From Augochlora pura (taxonomy: Eukaryota > Arthropoda > Insecta > Hymenoptera > Halictidae), in contig NC_135781.1 of the NCBI RefSeq assembly GCF_028453695.1, positions 5,282,779 through 5,346,778 on the forward strand: a stretch of 64,000 nucleotides of DNA, in the 5' to 3' direction. The translations under genes were made by a program, and so were the position numbers. A model generated the notes under the pieces. It was not told where the DNA came from. It searched no databases and was given only the letters and a program-made list of their open reading frames with translations. Numbering within the stretch: the first letter of the stretch is position 1; every line of letters begins with the position of its first letter. Positions 1 to 12,489 of the stretch are shown piece after piece.

Positions 1-2603
1 CTATAAAAAAGATCTCGTTATCAATATAATTAGCGTTCTCTTACGTTCTTCGCAAAGCAAAATTCTTTTCTCTTGAATAACTAATACGTATCCCGACTGT
101 AGAAGACGACGCGAAGTAGCTTGTTACTGATCAATTTATGGAAATTGAAACCACATGAAAGTTCGCTCGTTTCATTAATGGATCTGACGATTCAAGATAA
201 TGCAGCAGCCTCGTTCAACTTTATTAAACGTTTTGCTCTAATGATTCTCAGGTGATCCGGCATTTTATTAGTTAGCTACAGAAACAATACCATTCGCGAG
301 GATAAAATAAAAGTCTTGAGTTGAAACGTATTTTTGCAGGTTACGATTTTTCGGATTTCGTCGAAGATTTGAAAACAAGAATTTTGTTTCAAAAAATTAT
401 TGTTGAATAATTTCGCAAACAAAAATATGCTTCGGTTTTCAAGATCGACGATTCGAATCGCAGTGCTGCGATTGTTAAATGTAACGTAGGAACTATCACT
501 GTAAGACAAGATTGCAGACAATTGAAGATGGTCGGTCACGGATATTCAAATTTAGAATAGATTTTCTGTTGCGTGTTCCTTAACATTAATTTGCCAGGAC
601 TGAATGCCATGAACCCATAGTAACTGACATCGCTACTTAATTAGGCGCTGGAGCTATAGATATTAAGCAAGGCCGTATGCTGATCGCCTGGTTACTCTAT
701 AAATACCCACATTTTTGGTCATCTTCGATCAACCTGCGGCATCGTGTTCTTCTTGGTCGTACATTTATCCACGTATTAGAATTTTTAGCAATTCTATTTT
801 TAGCAGTTCAATATTTTATGCAATTTATTGTAAAACTCGACAAGAGAAACAAAGAATGCATGTAAAGCATTATTTTTCATTTTTCAGCAAATCGATATTA
901 TTATTACCATCCTGTAGACTTTACATAGACTAGTGTTTTAGCTAGATTAGTACTTAGTTAAATTAGGTAGCACTGCATTGTTACCATTTGATATAAATCT
1001 GGATAATTGCTTCGCTCTGCTACTACTCGGACAATATTCCAACTCGGAAATTATTACTAAACTCGCGGATCTTTTTGTAAGATAACAATAGCCTATATTA
1101 ACTGCACGACAAAACAGTTGAGAATTTCTTAATAAACAGCACAAAGACGACAATAATTTAATTCGTAACTCAACAAATTATTTAGATCAATATAATGCAA
1201 TAATTTCTTTTAAAACAATTATTCAATTTCTCTTAAAGATAAGTCAGTCGTTAAAAAGCTTGCCGATAGGTTACCAGTAAATGAAGTGTCAATAAGATCG
1301 CGTTGGTAAGTCTACCTAATCGAAGTTATGGGATTACCGATCTACCGGGGCTGGTTCATGAAATCCATTCGCGTTTCCGTTCTCACGGAGCCAAACAAGA
1401 GCAACGTTAAGGCATTTATAGTCGATGGAATCGAAAGCACGTAGGACGAATCGATACAACGGTGAAAAAGGAATTTCCGAACGACTTATTTATAGATTAA
1501 CAGATGCCACAACCTTGGGTGTATAAAAGTTGATCTATAAATACATGGCCAATCCCGAAAGCTTATTTACTAATGGGAAATCGACACGACGATGTATAAC
1601 AGCGGCACGTACCGCGCGTAAGTACGCGCAACTATTGCTTTCGAGGGGACAGGGTTGTAAATTTTCATCGTTTCCGATGCCATTAATATTGTCGTCGATT
1701 AAAAGGATACGTCAAATTGTCGGAACACACGCTCGGTAAAAACGGTATCGAATCAATATTAAAAATGACTCGTAAAAATAATTTATTGGTCGCGACGCTT
1801 CCCCTTTGCTACCATTTATCGATCTATCTAGTTATCAACCGATGTTTACTGATCAAATAATTAATTGACGAATGTCGTAGATATCGTTTTTTATGCTTCT
1901 TACTGCGATTGGAACGTGCCACTTTTGTTGGAAGCGTAGCGTAGAATTTTCTACGAACGAGAGTGAAATTATTTGCTATACTAAAGCAGAATTCAACGAG
2001 AATATTAATTTTATTCTTTTAGAACTTTATCTTTTTTTTATTTTATTTTCTATTTTGTATGTTCTTTATTCTTCTTCATTTTTTATTATTTCATACATTT
2101 ATCTCTAAAGACAAAATATTAAAGAATGCGCTAAATCGAACAATACTGGAATATAAACGATGTGTTAATTTAATAAGACATACATTTATTAAAATATCAA
2201 ATAATAATCATTCGCGAACGATATCTACAGTTTCTTGACTTTTGGCGATAAGTGTGTGTTACGATAAAAGTCGCTGAACGATAAAAGACGTTAAAAATGT
2301 GTGCAAATATATGCTTGTTATCATTGCGAAGCAATATAAAATAGTATTTGTTAGTACTTCGTAAATCTGGTATCTCGCGTTAGTTTCATTTGGAGAAAAG
2401 CGAATACATCTGGTATACGTTTGCAAATTGTATTTCACGTTTCCATTTATACTTAGCTAAAACAGAATGCATGGTGATCGTACACTGCGATCAATCTCGT
2501 AAATTATGCGCTGTTTATTACAGTCTCATTTGTTTCTATTGCTCCACTCTGTCTGCAATTGATCCCACACACTAATGTTAGACGATGGGTTACATTGCAG
2601 ATA
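1..2603. other. AT-rich non-coding stretch, no supported gene
   Basis: No reading frame here has convincing coding composition, and no exon with good splice sites was found. The only notable spot is near 1522-1528, where a TATAAAA motif precedes two ATGs (1545 and 1592). The short open frames from them run into a GTAAGT-type donor at 1618. That pattern can arise by chance and is not called as a gene. Confidence 0.5.
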
Positions 2604-3343
2604 CACTACCTTTCATAAGTATCCGGACACCTAGCAAAATTCAAACGATTACCGTACACATGCTTACAATAATAGAATTATTATTTAATTAAATATATTG
2701 TTAGTTCAAACCGAACGATATAAATTTATTATCACCGTTAATAAATTCCTGACGTATTCGTCAAGTACTCGTGCTACTGCCCAGGTATCGACTAACATGT
2801 CTGACCATGATTTGCAACATCTCCTTGTAATTGCTTACGCATGCGTGTCCGATGAATATTCAGATTCTCCTGGAAACATAGTCTTCTAAGGAAATCTGAG
2901 ACTAATCACTTCTTCGATTTATATCTGACTAAATATTTATGTTCAATTATATTTCATTCAAAATTATATAAATCTCTACAGCTACTTTTCAGATTTGAAA
3001 CGCGTGGCTCTAACATTTCTAATTATTTAATCCTATGATTTCAATAAGCAACGTTCTAATCTCGCATTTATCAACCTCAACAATACAATGATAAATACAG
3101 TGGTCAATATTAGCACTTTTTCTAGTGGAAGCTTATTAATAAACTTTTCAATGGCTGTGGTCTAAGAGAATCTCGACAATATCTTCTTAAATAATAATTT
3201 CAAAAGAAAGTTTTACATTATCGTAGATCTCTACTGTTCTAAAAGAACTATTATAAAACAAATTAATTGCGTTATAATCGCAAACAATTTTGAACAGTCC
3301 GTCAGCTAACGGATAAGAGTCCAGATACTTTTGAATGGTGGTG
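2604..3343. mobile_element. Tc1/mariner-like non-autonomous DNA element (MITE)
   Basis: The left end (2604 onward, CACTACCTTTCATAAGTATC...) and the right end (about 3318-3343) are imperfect inverted repeats of roughly 26 bp, and each end is flanked by a TA dinucleotide (2602-2603 and 3344-3345). TA target duplication and a TIR of this type are hallmarks of the Tc1/mariner superfamily. The interior of about 690 bp is AT-rich and I see no transposase frame or DDE/DDD motif, so it would have to be mobilised in trans. The two TIRs differ at several bases, so the copy is not recent. The superfamily assignment is inferred from TIR and TSD alone. Confidence 0.6.
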
Positions 3344-3350
3344 TATGTAC

Positions 3351-3461
3351 GTGGATGCACCGGATGCGTTCGTAAAAGTTCCCGAGCCCTCCTCTGCGGT
3401 TCCGAGGTTGGTCGCCATAGGGGTTTCAGCGGGTACAAACCGTACAAAATCTCCGACCACC
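3351..3461 (-). CDS. Possible internal exon of the unidentified minus-strand gene
   Basis: Minus-strand segment with a coding-like codon pattern (many G-starting codons, mixed third positions). It reads VVGDFVRFVPAETPMATNLG followed by AEEGSGTFTNASG. A CACTAG acceptor precedes 3461, and a GTACAT donor may follow 3351. With these borders the exon enters in phase 2, which matches the phase-2 donor of the exon ending at 6939. The acceptor has almost no pyrimidine tract, although a TACTAAT branch-like motif lies just upstream. The same frame is open for about 38 further codons upstream, so the true left border is uncertain. Without the donor it would read into the transposon end and stop at 3302. 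No family recognised. Confidence 0.3.
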
Positions 3462-3465
3462 CTAG

Positions 3466-6400
3466 TGCAATTAGTACAGATTGTTTTTCGAAAATCTCCT
3501 TGACGAAACTCAATTTTCTCTGCATTCTCCATTTCACCGATTTTACAAGATCGCAAGGAAGTGTCTATCGACATGCAAACGATACCACAATTGTACTAAT
3601 TAGAGTATTTTCATCGCAATTTCGTAATTACGCGTCTCTGCGAAATTTGGTTCTGGTTCGGAGGCTCCTACCGTTCGAAATCACACGTTTAATCCGGGCG
3701 CCCTGAATGGCACACTGTAAATGATGGGTATATATAATCAAAGGTATTAATTAGTGGAAAATCCATATTACGTGAGGCAAGTATCGATTACGTGTAACAT
3801 AATTAGCACATTTCCAGGGCATCCGAATATTGCGTACGCAATATTCGCCTGACGGTGTTACGAAGGTTTTACAAGAAAAATTAAGCTTTCCGTATACATT
3901 GTATTCACCCTTGTCGCAAATAAAATTAATTTTTCCACATATGGAAATTGTTCAATTGTTCGAACATCTTTCGCTCAATTTTTCATGCACATTTATATAC
4001 TTATTGATAAAATTTCATTACAGATAATTAATCTGCAATAGTTATTTACCAAATATTTTATCAATTTCTAAAGCCAATGTAAATTATATATTATAAACAA
4101 ATATTTACAAATAAAATTTTAAGCATTTGAATGATCTACTAAAAGGTTTCTCTAACTTTTTAAAAATTCATGATGGACACTTAACTACAAGTATCCACGC
4201 TTAGAAAATGAATATTTAAACACGATTTCTGTCGCTCGTAAACTAATTAACGCGTCAGTGATCATGCCTAGCGTTATGAATTAATAACGCAAAACGAGAC
4301 AAGTGTATTAAATATACATCGATGTAGCTTTCCCTAAGTACGTACAATAATGTGATATGTAAAGCACCGTATGATGGATGTTGAAATTTAATATCGCGAT
4401 AATTCGAAATATTATCCGACATTATTAGCAGATATAAGGAAGATAATAATTTCTGGTAACATTCTCATGTTGTGATATAAATAGAACACAGATTTTATGC
4501 ATTTCTGATAACAATGATTAGGTCAAATACGAAAATACTGTAAATGCTTTAAAAGAATTTACAGTTTCTGGTAATTAACTTAGACAAATTTCTATTCTGC
4601 ATAAAAATCCGTAGACTAATTATAAATACGCTGCAGTTGGTATTAAAAATGTATACATCAAAATACCATTTTTAGAAATTTCTTCGAAGGAAGATACTGA
4701 TTATTATAATACCAAACTTAGCAGTTCCATCAATTAAACGAGGAATTTATTGCTGACTGAAATATGATTCCGATTGTTGTTATTGCCAGACATAAAGAAT
4801 GCAAAACATTTCTTAATCTACAGAAGTGTAGGCGCCGCAGGAATCAGATTAAATGGAAAGTATTGAAGACAAGATAAATGATGATAAATTATAATCTGAA
4901 CAAGGCTGTTTAAAAAAAAAACGCGTTTTTCAGTCCCTTGAAAAAAGAATTTTTAAGCTCCTTTCTCGTTAAAGTGAGACTTCTCCTATGGATTTAATAG
5001 GTGAAATGTTTGCTTCCATTTGAAAGATTCATATTGCTTCTGCCACTTGAATTCAATAGACCAAATGCAATTCGCCCAGTATCTAGATGTAAAGACGTAA
5101 CTTTACAAAGGTAAGTTCTCTCGTTGCCGCTAATCATCAGCATGAAGGCTGAGCTCGATAACATTCATACGGATTACATTTGAAATATATTTTTGGTACA
5201 CTAATTCGCGCGCTTATCATTTAATATAGTATAACACCGTCCATATAACAATGTTGTATCGCATAAATCATTATGCCTTACCTCTCTAATTATCTCCATG
5301 GCGTTTAACGATCTTTCCACACGCGAAAGTAACTTCGCGACGCAAATAATCCAACGCCGAATACACCGACTCAGTGGAATCCCTCGAAAACTATCGTATT
5401 AATTGCACCGGGAACGTGATTACACCCACACAGCACTCTGCACGCGTTTGTTCGACACAATTACGTGATTCGCCGTAGTCGCATTTCTTCATTCGAGAAA
5501 TTATTTATAGCGTAACGTTAAACCGTCGCCAGCCTCGCCGAAAACGTACGCATCGTACAATGCAAAGCATAAGAATCCGTGAGTCTGTACGCGCGATAAG
5601 ATGTCGCGCAGCTGGGAGTACTTATCAACGCCGGTGAACGTTTCGATCAGATTATATCGAGACAATACAACACGGGATTTCAATTAACATGCGCGCGAAA
5701 TTTATTCGCGCACCGACCAATACGTGAATAGAAATTGCCGATGGCGGACCGCACGGTGCACAATGGAGTACCTGGCATCAATAACTGGCCAAAAATCGAT
5801 CTAAACATGTTTTATATAAAACATGAAATTTCTGGAGATTGTCGAATGTATTTAAATCATTATTATGATCTAACTATTATCTGAACTATTATCTTGTACA
5901 ATTTTTGAGGAATTATAAGTACATAATGGCATCATCTCACTTGCCGTGCTTCAATCGCACAAAAAGAAATAAAATAATTTCGACCAGCTTTTGAGATCAA
6001 ATACGCCGCTGTACGACAACGCGATAAAAAGTTTGCTAATCGAGTACAAGATAAGTGTAGCGTAGTCGTAGAAAGTTAGTCGAGTTTCTACGATTTTATC
6101 TCACGGATCGGACAAATGTTTTTGCGGATAAGGAAATTTTACAGTAATTACTAGACTGTGAATTTGATGGACTTATGACCAAAAATAGGTGGCAGCAATT
6201 TCAACCGCGGGAGAAAGTGAGAAATTTAGTGAAGAAAGAAAGAGATTCTAAAGTGGCTTATATTGCTTGTAAAAGGCGAAGAATATTTACGTTTCGCACG
6301 AAGATTCGAAGTCTAGTTCAAGCTCGTGAGCCACCGCTGTGATTCACTTTTTAATATTTAAAAAATAGCGATATATTTACGGCAGGTCACCTGGATAACT

Positions 6401-6938
6401 GGTTTATCTGTAAAGACGATTGATGTTGACGTTGCTGAATTTCGTTTAAGACATAGGATGGCAAAGTATCTTCGGTTTTTGGTGAAATTTTCAAGGATAT
6501 TCCACGACTATTAATTGCTTTCTTAATTAGAGTGATACTTTTTTATAACGCCGTGTGCCAAGGGTGTATATGATCGCTAAAGGGCAGCTGCAGAGAAAAG
6601 TATCTTGGTCTTAAAGAAGCGTGTAAGAGTTACCTCTGAATATTATACCAAGATACAGCTTTCGCAACAATGAATCATTATGACCTATTACATACGTATT
6701 TAGAATATTTTGCTATCGATTGACCATTCTAGAATCTTTGAATGGCTGCCATAGTCCAATCGTGAGAACAAGTACCGGTCACAAACGGCCATCGCGGCAG
6801 TGTACGAGTTGAAAATATGTATAATGTATTCATCATGTTGCACAAGACTACCTTCACAATTCGCTTCTCTCGCCTAACGATAATTACGAAGGCAAACAGA
6901 TGAACGATCATAGTCGGAAATAAAAATATTTGACTCAC
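3466..6938. other. Non-coding, probably intronic; small GC-rich patch at 5.3-5.8 kb
   Basis: Mostly AT-rich sequence with no exon I can support. Between about 5300 and 5800 GC and CpG content rise. On the minus strand there, an ATG in good context (5299) is followed after six codons by a GTAAGG donor at 5281. That would be phase 0, which does not match the neighbouring exons, so it is noted only. Confidence 0.4.
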
Positions 6939-7124
6939 CCATTGACGACGGAAGAGGATTCATTATTGTTAGATGGTCCCGACACGTGGACTTTAGGCAC
7001 GTGGTAGACGTCCCCTTGTCCTTGACCATGACCATGACCCGGTTGCTGATGATGGCCCTGAGCCGACGTGTATTCATCGCTGTCGCTACTGTGCGGAGGC
7101 TCGGGCCCTACAGCGCCGCGAGGT
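6939..7124 (-). CDS. Internal coding exon of an unidentified multi-exon gene
   Basis: A 186-nt minus-strand exon with a clean CAG acceptor (before 7124) and a GTGAGT donor (after 6939), entering and leaving in phase 2. The peptide begins PRGAVGPEPPHSSDSDEYTS, continues through a short Gln/His/Gly-rich stretch with GHGHGQGQG, and ends in VHVSGPSNNNESSSVVNG. This low-complexity, serine- and histidine-rich composition suggests a disordered linker or a cytoplasmic or regulatory region, not a folded domain. Its entry phase matches the exit phase of the exon at 12489-12234, so the two are likely consecutive coding exons separated by a 5.1-kb intron. Other exons could lie between. I do not recognise the family. 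The gene continues to lower coordinates. Confidence 0.65.
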
Positions 7125-8289
7125 CTGAAACAACAAAACCACTGAGATATTACGAGAAATCGTTGTTTACCTTCGTCATCTTTAATAATTACTTGCTGTT
7201 TCCCTTCTCGCCTAGCTTGCCAAACATGGGGGCCTGTCGCGCCGCGTTTCTACGTAATTTCGTGCATCTGATTAACCGTACTTCATCGAGCAAACGAATC
7301 TAATCAAACACGTGAGTCCGTTAAGTCGCTAACACCTTAATCCGCGTTCTAATGCGAAGCACGACAAACGTGATTCTCTACAACCTGGTTGATTCATTAT
7401 CGATCGAGCATCAGATGAAACTCGTTCCGATCATGCATCGAGTTGGCCGAAATCTCGTCTGGCATTTTTCCAACATCGATGAGCTACGAAAAAGGGAAAT
7501 ACCGTTCCAAGAGAAGCAGCGACGCTTATTTTTCAACTGGTTTCGAAAACGGGGGAAGACTCAGTTGGCCAAACCGATGTTTCGAAAACTATCGAATCCC
7601 TTGCGCATTACGCAACCTACGGAACCTCCGAAAACATTTCACAGATGTCGTGATGATTCTTTCTGCTATCTTCTTCCGTCGTTTATTGCCAAAAGCAAAA
7701 TGTCATTGAGAATTTCAAACTATCACGAGGAGATGACGGTCAGCGGAAACATGACGAGATCTGTATGCAAATTGGAAGACACAAGAGAAACGTACATGCA
7801 TCCGTAAATCATGTAACCTACATACGTGTGTACATGGGGCCCGTGCATCGCGAAAACGCGCCACGCTTCCTGACTTTAATGGGATGTCAAGATGCTATAT
7901 CGAAGACGCAACTGAGACAGACAGTTCCATTTCGATTCGCAAGACTTTTACAGGGCAACGGACGAAGGGTTGACAAAACGTTTACAACAGCGTAACCGCC
8001 GGAGAAGTGAAAACCGAACGTCGCGAACGGTCGTCGTTACTTGAATCGTCTAAGACTGAATAGAAAGGGATTAAAAAACGGGTTTTGAAAAAGTCACACC
8101 TGCGACGAGTGATTTCGTAGGTAGCAGTCCAGTAGAGGGGCGCCACTGTTCCACGTTACTGATTCACAATCGCATGCAAAAACCGACTCGGGAATTGGGT
8201 CTTCTCCCACGAACGGAAACTCTAATTATGACTAGAGCTCCTATATCCTCGTTCCGATTTTCATTTTACGCGCACCACAAAGGACTCTG

Positions 8290-9260
8290 ACGACTTTCAC
8301 CCGAGAATTAGGGCAGCCCGGAAGCTGGCAACGGTCAATACGATCGCAGCATCGTTCCTCTCGGATACTGCTCGGAAGCTGCTCGGAAGATCAATGAAAT
8401 TCTGTTCGGTCGCCACTGGGATGGTTATTCGGCGAAGGGATCCCTTATCGCGATGCCGTGACGACCGATAATGACACCGACCGATGCGTCGTACGCACTG
8501 TCCGGGTCTATTTGTCCGCGTGCGTCCTTCTGGCACGCAACGAGCCGCCGATATCTCGAGCCCGAACGCGGATCGGAATGGGTCTCTCGTATAGATCTCG
8601 GGTCAAATTCGACGCGGACGGGATGGACGAGGATCGTGAACGGCGTGTCCCGCAGAGACGTTCGCAGCTTGCATCGAAAATACGGCAATGCGGTGCGTGG
8701 TGGAACGCGGTGCAGTCCGCGCTCGTGCAAACTCCTCGCTAGTCGACGACACTTCCGCGGATGTACACCAATGGTACAGCACCGTTGGATGTACAGCGGC
8801 GAACGCATACTCAGCTGTTCCGCTGCGCCGCGTCTGCGCCAGTCCCGCCAGCTATTGACCGAACACCATACCGCTAGATATAGCTTGCTAGTGGGACCTG
8901 ATTGTGAGCACGAGAAGACGTACACATGCACGACGATCTATATGCACCTATACAAGATGCGCCAACGAGAGATCGCATCGCTGCACCCGGTATACGGAAA
9001 CTCGCCGACAGAGGGACCGCGGTGCCGGTCAGCTGATCGGAAATGTTGTTCCCGGGACTAGCCCAAATCTTCTCTCTCTTCCTCCCTCTCTCTCTTCCTC
9101 TCTCTTTCCCTCTCTCTCTCTGACTCTTTTTTCTTCTCTTTCTTTCCAGCGCGTGCACCGCGAGACGTTGCTCACGGTGGGCCGGCTGAGACGGATATCG
9201 ATCCGTCTACACGTGCGCAGTCTCGCGTCGTCGCTATATGTTTACACGGTGGACGTTTAA
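8290..9260. promoter_or_regulatory. GC/CpG-rich island, possible alternative promoter
   Basis: Nearly 1 kb of GC- and CpG-rich sequence set in AT-rich DNA, between two exons of the minus-strand gene. Long open frames exist on both strands over the same bases (for example 8471-9061 plus and 8425-8931 minus). That is what high GC produces by chance, and none has a convincing protein composition. Islands of this kind in AT-rich insect genomes often mark promoters or first exons. The strand is not resolved. Confidence 0.3.
9067..9150. repeat. Pyrimidine (CT/CTT) microsatellite tract
   Basis: About 85 bp of almost uninterrupted C and T on the plus strand, made of imperfect CT and CTT repeats, at the edge of the GC-rich island. 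Read on the minus strand it is a GAGA-type purine tract, which in insects can bind GAGA-factor-like proteins near promoters. That function is inference. Confidence 0.7.
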
Positions 9261-12233
9261 TTGCCCCACAGGCTGGCGAAATGAAAATAACTTCCTCATT
9301 AAGGGACTACCGGTGTATACCAGTGGCCGACAGTGGCGTAACTAATCGCACGGGACACCCTCGACGACTGCTGCGGCGAGTAATGGACGAATGTAAAAAA
9401 TCCGAAATTTTTAAATTATGATGTCCCGTATGACGAAATTAACCAAGGTTATCAAATGTGCCTTCACTTTTAATAGTTCGATGATATTCAATTATTTGAT
9501 TATTGATCAAATGAGAACTGAAATGTCAAGCTGTATGGCATCGATTAATTTTTCGAAATTAGTACGACGCAACAGGTAGATTAGCGTGAAAATAATTTAA
9601 AAATTTGTGCAAAGGGCTCCGTCATTCGCATACGGATGACATGGCAGTCGAAGTGTTAAGAAATATGTCGAACCTTTTAAAAAATATTGGAAGTAATTTC
9701 ACTGTAGATTTCGACGAATTTCCTTCAGTGTGATTCTTAGGTAATTTGTATATTTTCTTTCAACTTCAGATATTTTATGGAATGACATACTATCTTTAAA
9801 ATAGACCAAGGGGAATTTTAAAAGTAACAACCAATATGTTTGATTAATTTTAAAGAAATTTTAAGGTTGAAGATGAATTGGTTTAAGCGGTATGAATTTT
9901 GTCACGAACACCTAGTACTCTTTATACCTACTATGCGGCGGGAGGAATTTGAAATACGTTGTACACGAGGACTGAGGAATTTTTACAGGCGAGTACAGTT
10001 TATCTAAAGCGTGAGTAAGCAAAGCGGAATGAACATTAAAGATTCCTCAGCGTTGAACAAATTAACATAAATATTAATAATAAGAGTAGCTTTTCGAGTA
10101 ATTCGTTTAATTTAAGCAAGTATTTTAAGCTGATCTTTAAATGAATTAATATCAATATAGAATACGCTATACATGTGTGTACTAATAGTTAGGACATTAA
10201 TTTATCAAGGATCAATTATATAATTTCTAGTAAGGTGAACGATTGGTAAAAATCGATGTTAAGATCGCCATTGATAAAAGCATTATGAAGCAGAATATTA
10301 ATAACGTGTTATAAAATCAATTAAAAATATAAAGAGATTTTAATAGGCACGAATTAACAGATTTGTTACTTGTTAAATATTTCCTTTTTTAGTGTACACT
10401 TAAGTAAATCAAGGATGTTGATCATAATTATGGGACCAGCTAAGTTTGTTAGTATTGTAATACTCTATGAGACTTTCTTTTCCGGATCCAATTTTCTGGC
10501 CGTAATTTCATGGGACTTTCCCTCTGATAAAGATCTACAACTGTAATTCTATGAAAGAATATATCGTGACAACGAAGTTCTGCAGTATTTTATTCGAGAA
10601 AGTTTCGGTACATTAAAAATTACGGACGGAAACATGAAGTTCTACAAAAGTTTCTAGTGATTCCAAACATGCCAGTTAATTAAATAAGCAATAAATTGCT
10701 CATGATTTTATTCGTGCTGAATGAGTGTTGTTATTCGCAATTAAGAATTGATTTACATTTATTCGTGATATATTATTTAATGAAAATGTTACAACAACTA
10801 AATATATTCTTTATCATTACATTCTTCAATCTATAAGAGAAGACCTAATTAATTTTGGTGAAGTGTCGGTTTAGTTTTATTAACTATCGTCGAACTTCTC
10901 CCGGTTACAGTGGCTATAAACCCGAATGAGATTATCTTCCAACGATGATCACGACCATAACTGAAGTTAAATGTGTTTTTGATCCATCAACTCGAATTGA
11001 AAATCGTGATAGCTATGCGTATCATTCTGCGAATCGCGAGAATAGCTGTGAGTGCTATCGAACATCTAGGACAACGGTATGCTCAGAAGTAATATACAAT
11101 TTAACTGTTAAAGACGAATTGATTTCGATTAGCATTAAAAACATAATTACTGTGACTACTGAATTAGAGCAAGCTAAGAAAGCTAAGGCGTCAGCAAATC
11201 AAGAGCTAAAGTAAACCTCATGAATGAATTCATGATCTGTTCGTCAATAATGAAACTCCCAGACAGTATAGCACGTAAAATTTACATAGGAATACATTGA
11301 ATTTATTGTGATGAAAGCGATGCGAATGACAATGTACCAACTAATTAGTTCAAACATTTTCTCGAAAAATGGAAATTAAGCCTAGCACAAATCGTATTGT
11401 TGTCAAAAGGAAAGCAATGATCGTTCATCGAGTGCCTCACAAGCATCAGTCAAAACGTTGATCCAAAATGCAAAAAATGTGAAATTTAAAACAATGTAAA
11501 TGTCAAATTAATATAAGGGACATCTATGTATTACTTTCGACTGACTAAGATTAATGAAGAAAGAAAGAAATTTCTATTGGAATCGTGTTTGTTGCAATTT
11601 GTAAACGTAATCGGTATAAAATTACAAAGACATAAGAGGGGTTTAATAATATCGTCACACTGTTTTCATCCGATCAAAATTATAAAAAGTAACGATATAT
11701 TTTTATGTAATTTCTGTTTTTTAGAACCGTCTTGGAACATTCAGATTTTCCATCAATTTTTCCAATCAATCGCAAGTGTACCAGGATGAAACATGTATTG
11801 ATTTTCTCTCCTAACAATTGCAACAAATTGTGGAGACCGTAACAATGCTCTCGTATGCTTCCGGAGCTGCATCGACTTTCGGTGGAAAACCCGAGGAGCC
11901 CTCTACAAAACCGTAGCTAATTAGCATGAACGTGTGGGAACTGATAAGATCGTTGCAGGAGTCACCTTCGTGTACGATTATTCGCGGCAAGCACTTTCTT
12001 GCGAGATTCACTGCATGAGAACCAACTTTTCCGACCCGTACTGCACGTCCTACAAGTGAACACACCTCTCAGTCATGGTAAACCGCACCGCCCAGCCTCT
12101 GCGCAGTATTCCGAATCGCGAGGAACCATCGACGAGGACGGCTCGCGGGGATTTGATATCCGTGCGTAGACGATATCCAGATTTGACGGATTGCTTTCCG
12201 AAACACAGCGACGCCGAATTCGAAAGGACTTAC
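9261..12233. other. Non-coding intron-like stretch with one coding-like patch (11811-12065)
   Basis: AT-rich and without supported exons up to about 11800. From 11811 to 12065 the GC content rises and both strands have protein-like frames. One is a minus-strand frame of 84 codons containing VHEGDSCNDLISS. A TTGTAG acceptor-like site lies at 12050. No frame joins in phase to the neighbouring exons with a convincing continuation, so no exon is called. Confidence 0.35.
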
Positions 12234-12489
12234 GTGGGCATCGACACGACCGGGCAGCCGAGTTGCAGGAGGTTCCTGGCAAGGTATTCCGGCGCAGGTG
12301 CGTCAATCGCAGGTGCGGAGTGCCTGGCGGGCCGGACTGGCGTGGTATCATCAGAGTTGTCCGGGGTCCACTGCACATTGCTCAGCTTTCCTTCGTACGA
12401 TGACACGTGTAATCTGTTACGATCGACCTTAGGAGACTTCGGAATCCTCAGAGAGCCGCTGCGTCGGATCTGCGTGCCGAGTTCGCTGT
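12234..12489 (-). CDS. Strong internal coding exon of the unidentified minus-strand gene
   Basis: A 256-nt minus-strand exon with a TTTCAG acceptor before 12489, preceded by a GCTAAT branch-like motif, and a GTAAGT donor after 12234. The phase-1 frame has clear coding codon use and starts SELGTQIRRSGSLRIPKSPK. It continues with LHVSSYEGKLSNVQWTPDNS and ends near LARNLLQLGCPVVSMPT. Basic Ser/Pro-rich motifs (SGSLRIPKSPK) resemble kinase-site-bearing regulatory regions; this is inference. Entry phase 1 fits four candidate first exons upstream, and exit phase 2 fits the exon at 7124. A 158-codon plus-strand frame (12075-12551) overlaps it and is its antisense shadow. I do not recognise the family. 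Confidence 0.75.

Noticed and set aside
7352..7807. Plus-strand open frame of 151 codons
   Set aside because: Basic, low-complexity-free peptide, but no family match and no splice sites. It lies in the likely intron between the 12489 and 7124 exons on the other strand.
8425..9061. Overlapping long frames on both strands (168 and 196 codons)
   Set aside because: Long frames on both strands over the same CpG-rich bases are expected by chance, and neither has protein-like composition or homology.
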